A DNA stretch of 64,000 nucleotides from an uncultured Aquimarina sp. (GCA_947492105.1 CANLMN010000004.1:1-64000); one strand, 5' to 3'. Shown: positions 44,333-55,006, counted from the first letter of the stretch. Translations and numbers: made by a program. Notes: a model not told the origin generated them from the sequence alone.

Positions 44333-46243
44333 ATGCAGCAACCACGAGAAGTACTTCGCAAATATTGGGGTTTTGATGAGTTCCGTCCATTACAGGAAAC
44401 CATCATAAATTCTGTATTAGCCAATGAAGATACCGTTGCACTGCTACCCACAGGAGGTGGTAAATCATTATGTTTTCAATTACCAGCACTAGTCAAAGAT
44501 GGAATTTGCATTGTCATCTCTCCCCTTGTTGCCCTGATGCGAGATCAGATATTGGGTCTAGAACAAAAGAACATCAAGGCGATCGCTCTCACTAGTGGTA
44601 TTCCTTATCAAGAGCTGGATCAATTATTAGATAACTGTATCTACGCAAACTATAAGTTTTTATACCTCTCACCCGAACGATTACAACAAGAAATCGTGCA
44701 GGAGCGCATCAAACAAATGCCTGTAAATCTAATTGCAATAGATGAGGCACATTGTATCTCACAATGGGGCCATGATTTCAGACCTGCCTATCGTAGTATC
44801 AAAATTTTACGAGATCTAAAACCCCTAATCCCTATATTAGCTCTTACGGCCACAGCTACAACCAAAGTAGTTGAGGATATTATTGAGAGCATAGCACTTT
44901 TTCAACCCAAAGTACACCAAAAATCTTTTTCTAGACCTAATCTTGCCTACATGGTTTATGCTGTTGCCGACAAACGTTATAAACTGCAACAACTCCTAGA
45001 GCGTAGATTAGGAAGTACCATTATCTATGTACGTAATAGAAAAGCCGCAAAGGACACAAGTCAATTTCTAGAAACAGCAGGATTCACTAGTACCTACTAT
45101 CATGGAGGTATCTCTGCTATAGACAAAAACAAACGACTAGAGCAATGGCATCGCGAGGAGAAACAAATCATGGTAGCTACTAATGCTTTTGGGATGGGTA
45201 TCGACAAAGCCAATGTACGACTAGTAGTGCATCTAAATATCCCCGAAAGCTTAGAAAGTTATTTTCAAGAAGCAGGACGTGCAGGAAGAGATGGTCAGAA
45301 AGCATATGCAATACTCCTAAAAGGAGAACATGACACTAATCAATTAAAAAACCAGTTCCTCAAAACTATACCGGACATTAGTTTTATTAAACATGTATAT
45401 CGAAAACTTTCGAATTATTTTCAAATCTCTTATGGAGAAGGACAAAACACGATACATTCCCTGAATTTTAATTCTTTTTGTCATAATTATGAACTGCCAA
45501 TAGCAACCACCTACAATACCATTAAACTCTTGGATCGTAATAGCATTATTACATTCATTGAACGTTTTAGCAAAAAAACGGTATTACAGATTACCACAGA
45601 TAGCACAACTATGCTAGATTTTTTGGAACAAAACCCACAATACGCCATAAGTATCAAAACGATTTTGCGTAACTACGGTGGTATTTTTGAAGAGGAAGTA
45701 GCAATAAACATCTCGCAAATTGCCAGTAAAGTAGGAACTACTGAAGCAGAAATCGTAGGCATATTACAAAAAATAGCAAATCTCGGTTTACTGACTTTCA
45801 AACACTCTAGAACAGATGCAGAGCTCACCTTTTTGGTTCCCAGAGAGGACGACAGTACAATAAATACCATTTCAAAACATATCAATGCACAAAACACCAT
45901 AAAACAACAACAAATACAGGCTATTCTTAATTTTATCCAGAACGAAACTGAGTGCAAACAAATACAATTACTTAGGTACTTTGGAGAATCTTCTTCTTCG
46001 CCATGCGGAATATGTAGTTTTTGCAGAGTTACCAAAAGCGCACCCAAAGAGCATAACACCCTGTCAATTACACAAAGTATTCTGAAACTAATAGCAGAAC
46101 AACCCCTATCTTCGCGACAATTATTAACACATTTGTCATGTACAGAAGGACAAATGCTAACTGCTATTCGACAATTAAGCGAAAAAGCATTAATACGTAT
46201 AGGTAATGACAATTGCTATTACCTCGCAAATAACAAAACATAA
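44333..46243 (+). CDS. recQ: ATP-dependent DNA helicase RecQ
   Basis: 636 residues, a 3'-5' helicase for recombination and fork repair. Superfamily 2 motifs: FRPLQETIINSVL (motif 0), LLPTGGGKSLCFQLPA (I), AIDEAHCISQWGHDFRP (II), ALTATATTKV (III), NAFGMGIDKANVRLVVH (V), SYFQEAGRAGRDGQ (VI). A zinc region follows near CGICSFC, shorter than in E. coli RecQ, and a winged-helix/HRDC-like C-terminus (SILKLIAEQPLSSRQLLTHLSCTEGQMLTAIRQLSEKALIRI). Bacteroidota carry several RecQ paralogues; this one is of the short type. Confidence 0.94.
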   Translation: MQQPREVLRKYWGFDEFRPLQETIINSVLANEDTVALLPTGGGKSLCFQLPALVKDGICIVISPLVALMRDQILGLEQKNIKAIALTSGIPYQELDQLLDNCIYANYKFLYLSPERLQQEIVQERIKQMPVNLIAIDEAHCISQWGHDFRPAYRSIKILRDLKPLIPILALTATATTKVVEDIIESIALFQPKVHQKSFSRPNLAYMVYAVADKRYKLQQLLERRLGSTIIYVRNRKAAKDTSQFLETAGFTSTYYHGGISAIDKNKRLEQWHREEKQIMVATNAFGMGIDKANVRLVVHLNIPESLESYFQEAGRAGRDGQKAYAILLKGEHDTNQLKNQFLKTIPDISFIKHVYRKLSNYFQISYGEGQNTIHSLNFNSFCHNYELPIATTYNTIKLLDRNSIITFIERFSKKTVLQITTDSTTMLDFLEQNPQYAISIKTILRNYGGIFEEEVAINISQIASKVGTTEAEIVGILQKIANLGLLTFKHSRTDAELTFLVPREDDSTINTISKHINAQNTIKQQQIQAILNFIQNETECKQIQLLRYFGESSSSPCGICSFCRVTKSAPKEHNTLSITQSILKLIAEQPLSSRQLLTHLSCTEGQMLTAIRQLSEKALIRIGNDNCYYLANNKT

Positions 46244-46252
46244 CTAGTATAC

Positions 46253-47197
46253 ATGAGAACATTACGAATTCTTTTTATGGGTACCCCCGATTTTGCTGTA
46301 GCAACTCTCAAAGCTCTTGTTGAAAACAAGCATACGATTGTAGGAGTAATCACTGCCCCAGATAAACCGGCAGGTAGAGGGCGAAAACTCCGTGCTTCTG
46401 CCGTAAAAAACTATGCCCAAGAACAAGGATTGACCATATTACAACCAACAAATCTAAAGGATCCAGAATTTAACAACACATTAAAAGAGCTCGATCCTAA
46501 TCTTGCTATTGTGGTTGCTTTCAGGATGCTACCAAAAATAGTTTGGCAATTACCAACCTACGGAACTTTCAATCTACATGCATCCCTTCTTCCTGACTAC
46601 AGAGGAGCAGCTCCTATTAATTGGGCAATTATCAATGGAGAAACGCTAACTGGAAACACCACATTTTTTATCGATGAACATATTGATACTGGAGCAGTAA
46701 TTATGCAAAACGAAATAGCCATTGCAAAAACAGACACTGCCGGAATATTACATGACAAACTAATGATCTCGGGCTCAAAACTCGTCCTAGAAACCGTAGA
46801 TCAAATTGCCAGTAATACAATCACGCTAAAACCACAACCTATAGCAGAACTCAAAACAGCTTATAAACTAGATAAAGAAAACACCAAAATTAATTGGAAC
46901 ACTACAAACGAGACTATTTACAACCTAATCAGAGGATTAAACCCCTACCCTGCCGCGTGGTGTACACTAAACAATAATGACGAAAAACTAGCTGTAAAAA
47001 TTTATGATGTTCAGATGATAACTGAAAAACCAGAACACCAACCTGGATTCATTATTATAGCCAATAATCTTTTAAAAGTAGCTACAACAGATGGTTATAT
47101 TGCTATTCAAAAAATTCAGTTACCTAGTAAAAAAGCTATGGATACAAAATCATTACTGAATGGATATACGTTCCAAGAAAACGCTATGTTTTCTTAA
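46253..47197 (+). CDS. fmt: Methionyl-tRNA formyltransferase
   Basis: 314 residues; formylates initiator Met-tRNA with 10-formyl-THF. N-terminal catalytic domain: ILFMGTPDFAVATLKALVE, GVITAPDKPAGRGRKL, HASLLPDYRGAAPINWAIINGETLTGNTTFF (catalytic His and Asn-type site), IDEHIDTGAVI. The C-terminal OB-like domain starts near NTKINWNTTNETIYNLIRGLNPYPAAWC. It lies 9 bases after recQ and could share the transcript. Confidence 0.96.
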   Translation: MRTLRILFMGTPDFAVATLKALVENKHTIVGVITAPDKPAGRGRKLRASAVKNYAQEQGLTILQPTNLKDPEFNNTLKELDPNLAIVVAFRMLPKIVWQLPTYGTFNLHASLLPDYRGAAPINWAIINGETLTGNTTFFIDEHIDTGAVIMQNEIAIAKTDTAGILHDKLMISGSKLVLETVDQIASNTITLKPQPIAELKTAYKLDKENTKINWNTTNETIYNLIRGLNPYPAAWCTLNNNDEKLAVKIYDVQMITEKPEHQPGFIIIANNLLKVATTDGYIAIQKIQLPSKKAMDTKSLLNGYTFQENAMFS

Positions 47198-47296
47198 CTA
47201 TCTGATATTATTCAAGCTAATGTTATTCCAAAATTTTTTTTTTTGTTAAAAAAACACTTAGTTATCAACAAATCCCCGTATTTACTAGACTAATCC

Positions 47297-47326
47297 TTGC
47301 ACGGTTAAGAAATCAGTATAAATTTG
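47297..47326 (+). promoter_or_regulatory. HU gene promoter
   Basis: TTG at 47297-47299, 19-base spacer, TAAATTTG at 47319-47326: a full Bacteroidota consensus about 53 bases before the HU ATG. Confidence 0.75.
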
Positions 47327-47378
47327 TAATGCATTTTAAATTAAAATTTTAATCAACAATAAAATTAAAATCAGAATT

Positions 47379-47651
47379 ATGAACAAAACAGATTTAATCG
47401 ACGGAATGGCAGAAAGTGCAGGTATTACAAAGGCAGCTGCAAAGAAAGCTTTAGAGTCATTTTTGGGTGATATCGAAAAAACATTAAAAAACGGAGATCG
47501 AGTTTCTCTTGTTGGATTTGGATCTTGGTCAGTTTCTAAAAGAGCTGCTCGAGAAGGAAGAAATCCACAAACTGGAAAAACAATACAAATTGCTGAAAAA
47601 AATGTAGTAAAATTCAAAGCAGGAGCTGAATTATCTGGTGCTGTGAACTAA
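47379..47651 (+). CDS. HU family DNA-binding protein
   Basis: 90 residues, a nucleoid architectural protein that bends DNA as a dimer. The N-terminal helices (MNKTDLIDGMAESAGITKAAAKKALESFLGDIEKTLKNGD) and the beta-arm signature VGFGSWSVSKRAAREGRNPQTGKTI are complete. It has a consensus promoter and a strong terminator, consistent with high expression. Confidence 0.96.
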   Translation: MNKTDLIDGMAESAGITKAAAKKALESFLGDIEKTLKNGDRVSLVGFGSWSVSKRAAREGRNPQTGKTIQIAEKNVVKFKAGAELSGAVN

Positions 47652-47676
47652 GCAATTATAAATGTATATTTTTATA

Positions 47677-47711
47677 GAAAAGCCTCTAGTCTAGTACTAG
47701 GGGCTTTTTTG
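47677..47711 (+). terminator. Rho-independent terminator
   Basis: AAAAGCCTCTAGT (47678-47690) pairs with ACTAGGGGCTTTT (47696-47708) followed by Ts, just after HU. Confidence 0.88.
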
Positions 47712-47903
47712 ATAGTACCCCCTAATTATTGGAGACAATACCCCATCTTCGCAAATATGGTTTCTCCTTTACTCTTTTAACCAAAAATTCTTCCAAATTG
47801 CATTATCTTCTTTATAGTATAATGTCTCGATTATTTTTTTATAAAATATTGCTACTAGAAAACTAAATCTTGCATCATTAAAATTGTAATTATTAGGACT
47901 AAT

Positions 47904-48061
47904 TACCAAATTAGCTATATAATATCGTATATCGACTTGTTCTTTTTTTATCTAAATGCCTTGTCCATATATTGCCTAGCTAAGGCTATGCAAAAGTGTC
48001 GCGGTGTTTTTACATAAAAAAATAACAGTGTCATGAATACGAATTTATATACCTAAATTGA
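47904..48061 (+). repeat. Intergenic repeat A, copy 6
   Basis: Full length: TACCAAATTAGCTATATAAT at the left, ATATCGTATATCGACTTG, AATGCCTTGTCC, TAGCTAAGGCTATGC, CGCGGTGTTTTTACATAAAA, and TTATATACCTAAATTG at the right. Confidence 0.85.
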
Positions 48062-48130
48062 ATTAAAACAATTTGAAATATTTTCACAAGTTATCACAAG
48101 TATTCAAGTGTTCTAAGCTGTTAGAAATAA

Positions 48131-48225
48131 TAACATTCAACTATTATCCGTGGGTACGACATAATTTTACTAGAACAAAATAGTAGAAAAAGAAATAAAC
48201 TATTAATCTTTAATTGTTTTCCTCC
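48131..48225 (+). repeat. Intergenic repeat B, right part only (copy 6)
   Basis: CCGTGGGTACGACATAATTT, AAAATAGTAGAAAAAGAAA and TTAATCTTTAATTG match the centre and right arm of B; the left arm is missing. Confidence 0.5.
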
Positions 48226-48895
48226 AAAAAAAAGTCATTCAATTCTAATAGTTTTTTAAGTATCATTATTTCTTCAAAAAACACAGCTCCTAGCTCTATG
48301 ATATTCTGATTTGCATACCACTTTTAGACTTCAAAATTCTAATCAATAAAGTATAATTTTAAATTTCATTGACTTTTTTACGATTTTTGTCCCTCTTTAT
48401 TACCAAAAACAAAGACCAATATTTATTTTTATCACTATAGCTGTAAAGCCTAATTTAATAGATAAACGACCATCTGTTTTTACAAAAAAAAGGCAATACT
48501 TTCAGTACTTTTTTAACTAAAATTTTGCATTTACCAAACCAAAAACAAGCACAAAAATACATTCTAAATTCTCAACTCTGAAACATCAATTTGATAAGCA
48601 CCAACCACCCCAACCCCCTCTTATCAAGCGAGGACTCAACTTTTAGACCACTTTCTCACGACCACCTAATATCTTCCTAGTTTAGATCATTTCCTACAAA
48701 AATTGACACAAAAAATAAATAACGTTTGAACAAATAATTTCACAATAATTTTAACATAATTCAATTATCCCAAAAAGAACTATAACAACCTTTATAAAAC
48801 AAACGAATTAAAAAAAAAATTAATAAAAGTAATTCTCCTTTGATTATTTGGAATAATTAATTAGATTTAATTAGAACAAAAACTAATCAAGACCC
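48226..48895. other. Long AT-rich spacer before algH
   Basis: About 670 bases with no gene, repeat copy or RNA that I can support. A CCCCAACCCCC tract at about 48607-48617 is the only compositional oddity. The last bases contain TAGATTTA (about 48862), a near match to the promoter -7 element. Confidence 0.4.
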
Positions 48896-49456
48896 ATGAT
48901 TTCACTACAACCAACAAAAGGTCATCTCTTAATTGCTGAGCCTTCTATTATTGGTGATGTCTCATTTAACCGTTCGGTAGTTTTGCTGGCAGATCACACA
49001 GATGACGGCTCTATCGGTTTTATTATGAACAAACCATTAGAATATTCACTATCAGATTTGGTTCCTGAAATAGAGATACCACATATAATTTATAACGGCG
49101 GCCCTGTAGAACAGGACAATCTATACTTTATCCATAAAGTTCCCAACCTTATTCCTAATAGCATTGAAATATCAAGCGGCATATATTGGGGAGGTGATTT
49201 TACCAAAGTTCGTAACTTAATAAACACTGGTAAGATTATTGCAAATGAGATTCGTTTCTTTTTGGGATACTCTGGATGGGATGCAAAACAGCTACATGAT
49301 GAACTCAAAGCGAATTCTTGGGTGATTGTAGAAAATACCTACAAAAAATATATCATTGAAAAGAAGTATGACACCTTCTGGAAAGAAAAAATGATAGAAC
49401 TTGGTGGCGATTACCTTATATGGTGTAATTCTCCAGAAAATCCATCTTACAACTAA
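48896..49456 (+). CDS. YqgE/AlgH family protein
   Basis: 186 residues of a widespread soluble family. Typical blocks are GHLLIAEPSIIGDVSFNRSVVLLADHTDDGSIGFIMNKPL, YNGGPVEQDNLYFIHK, GIYWGGDFTKVRNLI and RFFLGYSGWDAKQLHDELKANSWVIVE. The fold is known from structural genomics, but its molecular role is unclear; a regulatory role in alginate synthesis was proposed in Pseudomonas. It is the last core gene before the biosynthetic cluster, with which it converges. Confidence 0.93.
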   Translation: MISLQPTKGHLLIAEPSIIGDVSFNRSVVLLADHTDDGSIGFIMNKPLEYSLSDLVPEIEIPHIIYNGGPVEQDNLYFIHKVPNLIPNSIEISSGIYWGGDFTKVRNLINTGKIIANEIRFFLGYSGWDAKQLHDELKANSWVIVENTYKKYIIEKKYDTFWKEKMIELGGDYLIWCNSPENPSYN

Positions 49457-49602
49457 TTTTAGTTCTAGATTGATATACTTATAGTAGACGATTTCTGTTT
49501 TTTGTGTGCTACAAGATTCAAGTATATAAATTCTTGAGTTTTGTGGCCTTGGCGTGCGCAGATGATAAATTACCAAACTGTTGATAAAAAACACAATACC
49601 TC

Positions 49603-50346
49603 TTAAAAATTTACCTGTTCTAAGTTTGCTGTCATTTTTATAAAATCATCCAAATTACAGGCGGTATTTTTGGGGCAAGTAATCGAGATAATGTAGGTAT
49701 CCAAAACAATCGATAAACATTTATATTGAGGAAAGTGTCTAAAAATACTAGTATGTATTCCATTCTCCGAGGATAATGATACTACCTCTAGTATTTTGAA
49801 ATCAATCATTAGTCCAGTCTTTAGAACTTTTGACAAGCTCTCTTTTGCGGTCCACAGTAATGTATTAGTAATATCCACGTTCAAAAAACATGTTTTCGTT
49901 AATTGTATTTCTTCATCTGTAAACATACTAACAAAGACTGTGTTTTTTTTGTGATCAATTTTTTCGATATCTATTCCCAAAGGGTGAGATTCTGGATATG
50001 CCAAAGCCATTCCTATACTATCACAATGAGAAATAGTAACTTGATAACCTGAATAAGGCAAATACTCAATAATTGGAAAATTAAAAACTCCAGAACCGAT
50101 GGTAAAAGAATTCATAAGAACACGCTCAGGTAGGATTTGTTCTAAGGCATGTTTGGCACTTAATCTACCTAATAAATAACTAGATTTGCGCCTAGTAAAC
50201 CTCAAGGTTTCTAAGTAGGCACGCTCATCCGTATGCAACTCTGGACTATAACGATACAACTCTTCTATTCCTTTTCGGAACATTGCAAACCCTGCAGTAT
50301 GGACTGAAGTTTTTCGTATCAATGAGATTGTTCCTGTATGCAACAT
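49603..50346 (-). CDS. Sfp-type 4'-phosphopantetheinyl transferase
   Basis: 247 residues. It transfers phosphopantetheine from CoA to the Ser of carrier domains. The pseudo-dimeric family is recognised by HPLGIDIEKID (Mg2+-binding Asp and Glu) and TAKESLSKVLKTG (W/F-x-x-KE-A/S motif), and by the N-terminal RKSSYLLGRLSAKHAL. It is the last gene of the cluster, 10 bases after the acyltransferase at 50357, so it very likely activates the carrier proteins of this pathway, for example Ser73 of the carrier at 62720-64000. Confidence 0.9.
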   Translation of the reverse strand: MLHTGTISLIRKTSVHTAGFAMFRKGIEELYRYSPELHTDERAYLETLRFTRRKSSYLLGRLSAKHALEQILPERVLMNSFTIGSGVFNFPIIEYLPYSGYQVTISHCDSIGMALAYPESHPLGIDIEKIDHKKNTVFVSMFTDEEIQLTKTCFLNVDITNTLLWTAKESLSKVLKTGLMIDFKILEVVSLSSENGIHTSIFRHFPQYKCLSIVLDTYIISITCPKNTACNLDDFIKMTANLEQVNF

Positions 50347-50356
50347 ATGGGTGAAA

Positions 50357-51301
50357 TTACAGATTATTCGTCAGTTTTTCTAATTGTCTAAACACATTCG
50401 TATAAGGCGATAAAATAGTATACACATAAGATTTCGACTCTTTTGCGATACTACGTTTTGTAAAATTTGCACTAGTCCCAGAAGGCCCTAGATCTATGTA
50501 TAAACACGGTTCTTGTTGTTCTAAATAACAAATCCCTTTACTAAAATCCGAATAAGAACTCACCACCTGATCAAAATATTGATAATCGAACCGTTTCTTC
50601 AAACCCCCATTAAGACTGGATACATAAGAAACATTTGGAGTAGATAACTCTGTATCCAATCCTCCTAAATAAGAAAAGCCATTGAATCCTTCTAAAATCA
50701 AAGAAGAATGAAATGGCACATTCACTGGAACGCGACTATACAGTATTTGATCGGTTTCTAGTTTGTGTTGATAACGATCTAGATTAGTCAAGGATCCCGA
50801 AACAGTAAAATGTCCTTTGAAGTTATCCATAGCTAAATACAAACCATACTGTTCATACACTTTAAATTCCCTATGAGCTACTGAGCTGACCACAGTCAAC
50901 ATACCTCCTGAAACAGAACTTCTACCTACTCTTTTGGCCTGTTCTATAGCTGCCTCCAACGCATCGGAAGCAGTCCAAACACCACTTGCTACGGCTGCTA
51001 CAAATTCTCCGAGACTTTGACCAAAAACATAATCAGGAAAAACATTATACGCTTTTATAGTTTCTAACATAGCAATTTCTATGGCAACAATAGCAGGATG
51101 AGTGATCAATAATTCATTAAAATGAAAAGTGTTGTTGTAATATAATTCATCTATAAGAGATCTATGGAGTCGGTTTGTGAAAACAACGTTACTATTTTCT
51201 ATACTTTTTCTAAAAATTGGATGATTCAAAAACAATTCTTTACCCATATTGGGATATTGACTCCCCTGTCCAGAAAACAAGAAAACGATTTTGCTTTTCA
51301 T
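50357..51301 (-). CDS. Discrete acyltransferase, GQSLGE type
   Basis: 314 residues of the FabD/AT fold. The nucleophile is Ser96 in FGQSLGEF, a variant of the usual GHSLGE; the catalytic His198 is in VPFHSSLI, where the usual Arg after HS is Ser. The oxyanion GQGSQ segment is at 11-15. A Gln in the nucleophile elbow and the loss of Arg suggest substrates other than malonyl-CoA, or an acyl hydrolase that clears stalled chains, as known for one of the AT homologues in pederin-type trans-AT systems. It is followed by the phosphopantetheinyl transferase and preceded by the mutase after 63 bases. Confidence 0.85.
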   Translation of the reverse strand: MKSKIVFLFSGQGSQYPNMGKELFLNHPIFRKSIENSNVVFTNRLHRSLIDELYYNNTFHFNELLITHPAIVAIEIAMLETIKAYNVFPDYVFGQSLGEFVAAVASGVWTASDALEAAIEQAKRVGRSSVSGGMLTVVSSVAHREFKVYEQYGLYLAMDNFKGHFTVSGSLTNLDRYQHKLETDQILYSRVPVNVPFHSSLILEGFNGFSYLGGLDTELSTPNVSYVSSLNGGLKKRFDYQYFDQVVSSYSDFSKGICYLEQQEPCLYIDLGPSGTSANFTKRSIAKESKSYVYTILSPYTNVFRQLEKLTNNL

Positions 51302-51364
51302 TTGATTTTATTTTTTTTAGTATCCAGTGATTTAAATTTCTAATTTATTCATTTTGAATCACCG

Positions 51365-54300
51365 TTAATCCAATCGATCTAAAAGTAACTGTGTCAATGA
51401 ACTTGCTGCATTACTTATTTTGGTTCCTGGGCCAAAAATAGCTGCTGCTCCCTTGCTCTTTAAGAATTTATGGTCTTTTTGAGGAACAATTCCACCTACA
51501 ATCACCAAAATATGTTCTTGTTTGGTTCGTTTGAGTGCAGACATAATTTTAGGAACCAAAACATTATGTCCTGCGGTCATGGTAGATATTCCGATTACAT
51601 CTACATTATGTATTGCTGCAAACTGTGTTATTTCTCTAGGAGTTTGGAACAAGGCCCCTTGACAGACTTCAAAGCCTATATCTGCAAATCCAGTTGCTAT
51701 TACTCGAGCTCCGCGATCATGTCCATCCTGACCTGCTTTGGCAATCATAATTCTAGGTTTACGCCCTGTTTGTTCTATGAATTGCGCTAGGAGCATTTTT
51801 GCTTCTACAAAAGAAAGATCTTCTTTAATTGCTTTGGCATAAACTCCTTTAAACGTCTTGATTTGCGCCTCATGCCTTCCAAAAACAAGTTCTAAAGCAC
51901 TACTTATTTCTCCCAGAGTCGCACGTGCTCTTGCGGCATCTATGGCTAATGCCAACAAATTTTGATTTGTGCTTTTTGCCCCATTCACCATAGCTTCCAA
52001 CGAATTAGCAACTGCTTTTTCGTCTCGTTTCGATTTGATATTTTGTAAGCGAGTGATCTGTTTGTCTCTCACCTCTGTATTATTAATCTCTAAGGTTTTC
52101 AAAGGTCTTTCATCTGGAGCTACATAAGCATTCACTCCAATAAGTACTTCTTCATTACTATCAAGGTGGGCCTGTTTGACTGCAGCTGCTTCTTCGATTC
52201 GTTGTTTCGGAAAACCTGCTTCGATAGCCTTAGTCATACCTCCAAGCTGTGCTATTTCTTCCAATAAGCCCCAAGCTTCAGTAACTAATTCTTGTGTCAA
52301 TTGCTCCACATAATGACTACCTCCAAAGGGATCTACAGTTTTGGTTATCTGTGTTTCTTCTTGAAGATATAGTTGTGTATTTCTTGCGATACGGGCAGAA
52401 AACTCTGTTGGAAGTGCAATAGCCTCATCAAGAGCATTAGTATGTAAGCTTTGCGTACCGCCAAAAACTGCAGCCGCAGCCTCAATAGTCGTACGCGCAA
52501 TATTATTAAAAGGATCTTGTGCAGCCAAACTCCATCCACTTGTTTGGCAATGAGTTCGGAGCATCAAAGATTTTGGGTTTATGGGATCAAATTGCTTGAT
52601 GAGTTTTGCCCAAAGTATCCGACCTGCACGCAATTTAGCTATTTCTTTAAAATGCGACATTCCTACACCCCAAAAAAAGGATAAGCGTGGAGCAAAACTA
52701 TCTATAGAAATCCCCGTTTCCAAAATCTTACGTACATATTCTACCCCATCTGCAAGCGTATATGCCAGCTCAATGGCTGTAGTAGCACCTGCTTCTTGCA
52801 TATGATATCCAGAGATGCTAATAGGATTAAACTTGGGCATATTCGTAGCAGTATATCTTATGATATCTGTAGTAATTCGCATGGAAGAAGCAGGAGGATA
52901 GATATACGTATTACGCACCATAAATTCCTTTAAAATATCATTCTGTATCGTTCCTGTTAATTGTTTTTGAGTAACTCCCTGCTCTTCTGCTGCAACAATA
53001 TAAAAAGCCATAATAGGCAGTACTGCTCCATTCATTGTCATGGAAACCGACATTGTATCTAGTGGAATCTGATCAAAAAGCACTTTGATATCCTCCACGC
53101 TATCAATTGCTACACCTGCCATACCTACATCCCCTGCAACACGTTCATGATCACTATCGTACCCGCGATGTGTTGCCAGATCAAAGGCTACTGAAAGCCC
53201 CTTCTGTCCTGCTGCTAAGTTTTTTTTATAAAATGAGTTACTGGCCTCTGCTGTAGAAAAACCAGCATATTGTCTGATTGTCCATGGACGTTTTACATAC
53301 ATTGTGCTATAAGGTCCACGCAAAAAAGGTGGAATACCTGCGACAAAACCCTTATGAGCATCTATTTTATGGGTTTGAATTTTGGGTTTGTTAACCTCAC
53401 GTTTAACATCATTATAAAGAGATACAAAATCATCTTCAGTGGTATTGTTATCTTTTAATTTTATATGTTTAGCCTCCCGCTCTATCGTTTCTTTTTGGAG
53501 CTCCTTGTCTAGAAAGAGCTGTTGCTCGAAGGTTTCTGCTAATCGTTTTGGATAAAAAGGAGTTATCAATGTTTCTCCGTATTTATGTTTACAAACAAAA
53601 GGGGATATTTCTAATGTAATGGCAGCAACTTCTTCTTTATCAAAATATGTATTGCACCCTACTAGCACGTGTTTGCCATTATCAAATAATTCCTGTTCTT
53701 TTTGAGCACTTTCCGTAACCTTTTGTTGGATACTATCCTTTTGTAATTGCACTATAAAACTACCTCCCTTTTGAGTGGTTTCCAAAAGTTCTAATGCTTG
53801 GTTCAATAATTGCGCTGTAAAAGACTCAATGGCATAACTTCCTTTTATTGGATCTCTTGTTTGGAGTAATCGAGATTCTTGCTGTAACAATAATAATTGA
53901 TTTCCGGCTATTCGAGCACTAAAGTCATTGTAATTCTTATACAACACATCAGAAGCTCTATTATATACAGCGTCAGCACCACCAAGCATAGCTGCCATAC
54001 ATTCCATCCCGGTTCTGATACTATTACTATTAGATGACAAGACGGTTTTGTTCCGTAGAGATGGTGCTGCTATAATATAACATTCATTAGGTATTTGATA
54101 CTTTTCTCTCAGGAATCTCCAAGCTAATCTTAGCGCTCTTAACTTTGCTATTTCTAAGAGATAGTGCCCTCCAATTGCTACTTCAAAAATAATATCTCCC
54201 CTAATTAGAGTGTTATTTTTTATCGCAACCAAATATTCCTCAGCATGTGCTAAAGCATATGCAAGCTGCTGTACCATAGTAGCTCCAGCGTTTTGATAAA

Positions 54301-54865
54301 TCGTACTATCAATGAATAACGAATTCTGAAAACCATCATTCGTATTACAAGCTAGCATTGATGCAAAATCATTTTTCTTATTTGCAAACCAATTACCATT
54401 TTGAGCGAGATTACCAATACAATCAGTTAAATTATAAAACTTCAAATCATTAGAAGCACCATACTGTTGTAATGTATCTAAATACTTTTTGGATAAAAAT
54501 GCGCAACGAAGGTAAAAGGGTATTCCTTTCGGAAGTCCTTTGAATAACTGTGCAACCTCGACAGCATCATTCTCTATGAATAGATAAAGATTTTGCATTC
54601 CTCGCAGCAGTGCTTTTTTGATGGCACTATTGCCCATTTTGGCATTGGTTACATGTATTCGCTCTGTTACAGCACAACACTCAGGAGTTTCTAATCCCTC
54701 TGTCGCTTTGGATACATCTTCTTGAGTATAAAAAGGTTTAATCGTTATTCCTTCTAATGTTTGAAAGAGTAATGTCTCACTATAATCGTCTCCCTTAAGG
54801 TCTAATAGGATTTTTTGTTTCCATTCTTGAGCAGAAACAGCTTTAAATTCAGAAAAAAGGTCCAT
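51365..54865 (-). CDS. Methylmalonyl-CoA mutase, small and large subunits fused
   Basis: 1166 residues; coenzyme B12 enzyme that interconverts succinyl-CoA and methylmalonyl-CoA. Residues 1 to about 445 match the non-catalytic small subunit ([64 protein letters not shown]). A charged linker of about 60 residues follows. From about 510 the catalytic barrel begins ([48 protein letters not shown]), and the C-terminal B12 domain has DGHDRG near 1043. The usual large-subunit N-terminal extension is shortened. No G-protein domain is present, so it is not IcmF. It may be household propionate metabolism or may supply methylmalonyl-CoA to the surrounding cluster. The frame is unbroken. Confidence 0.92.
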   Translation of the reverse strand: MDLFSEFKAVSAQEWKQKILLDLKGDDYSETLLFQTLEGITIKPFYTQEDVSKATEGLETPECCAVTERIHVTNAKMGNSAIKKALLRGMQNLYLFIENDAVEVAQLFKGLPKGIPFYLRCAFLSKKYLDTLQQYGASNDLKFYNLTDCIGNLAQNGNWFANKKNDFASMLACNTNDGFQNSLFIDSTIYQNAGATMVQQLAYALAHAEEYLVAIKNNTLIRGDIIFEVAIGGHYLLEIAKLRALRLAWRFLREKYQIPNECYIIAAPSLRNKTVLSSNSNSIRTGMECMAAMLGGADAVYNRASDVLYKNYNDFSARIAGNQLLLLQQESRLLQTRDPIKGSYAIESFTAQLLNQALELLETTQKGGSFIVQLQKDSIQQKVTESAQKEQELFDNGKHVLVGCNTYFDKEEVAAITLEISPFVCKHKYGETLITPFYPKRLAETFEQQLFLDKELQKETIEREAKHIKLKDNNTTEDDFVSLYNDVKREVNKPKIQTHKIDAHKGFVAGIPPFLRGPYSTMYVKRPWTIRQYAGFSTAEASNSFYKKNLAAGQKGLSVAFDLATHRGYDSDHERVAGDVGMAGVAIDSVEDIKVLFDQIPLDTMSVSMTMNGAVLPIMAFYIVAAEEQGVTQKQLTGTIQNDILKEFMVRNTYIYPPASSMRITTDIIRYTATNMPKFNPISISGYHMQEAGATTAIELAYTLADGVEYVRKILETGISIDSFAPRLSFFWGVGMSHFKEIAKLRAGRILWAKLIKQFDPINPKSLMLRTHCQTSGWSLAAQDPFNNIARTTIEAAAAVFGGTQSLHTNALDEAIALPTEFSARIARNTQLYLQEETQITKTVDPFGGSHYVEQLTQELVTEAWGLLEEIAQLGGMTKAIEAGFPKQRIEEAAAVKQAHLDSNEEVLIGVNAYVAPDERPLKTLEINNTEVRDKQITRLQNIKSKRDEKAVANSLEAMVNGAKSTNQNLLALAIDAARARATLGEISSALELVFGRHEAQIKTFKGVYAKAIKEDLSFVEAKMLLAQFIEQTGRKPRIMIAKAGQDGHDRGARVIATGFADIGFEVCQGALFQTPREITQFAAIHNVDVIGISTMTAGHNVLVPKIMSALKRTKQEHILVIVGGIVPQKDHKFLKSKGAAAIFGPGTKISNAASSLTQLLLDRLD

Positions 54866-54889
54866 AATACTATTTTTGAAAGGTTTGTT

Positions 54890-55006
54890 ATACCAGTTGA
54901 AATGTAATTGTCGGCTAAAATAATTGAACTATTTTTCGCTAGTTTGAGTTAAAAAATAGTAGAAAAAGAACCGAATTATTAGCCCGTAATTATTTTCTAA
55001 ATGGTG
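54890..55006 (+). repeat. Intergenic repeat B, copy 7 (core deleted)
   Basis: ATACCAGTTGAAATGTAATT at the left, TATTTTTCGCTAGTTTGAG in the middle, CCGAATTATTAGCCCG and TCTAAATGGTG at the right. The central CTAAGGCTATG block is absent. It lies just upstream of the mutase gene. The 55007-55318 stretch that follows shows nothing. Confidence 0.75.

Noticed and set aside
45673..46212. A 179-residue frame antisense to recQ
   Set aside because: Lies completely within recQ on the opposite strand and has no recognisable domain.
49292..49594. A 100-residue frame antisense to the end of algH
   Set aside because: Mostly a shadow of the well-supported YqgE/AlgH gene; the rest is AT-driven hydrophobic sequence.
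51365..54865. IcmF (fused isobutyryl-CoA mutase) as the identity of the long mutase
   Set aside because: IcmF has the B12 domain at the N-terminus and a G-protein domain in the middle. Here the B12 motif is at the C-terminus and no GTPase motifs are present.
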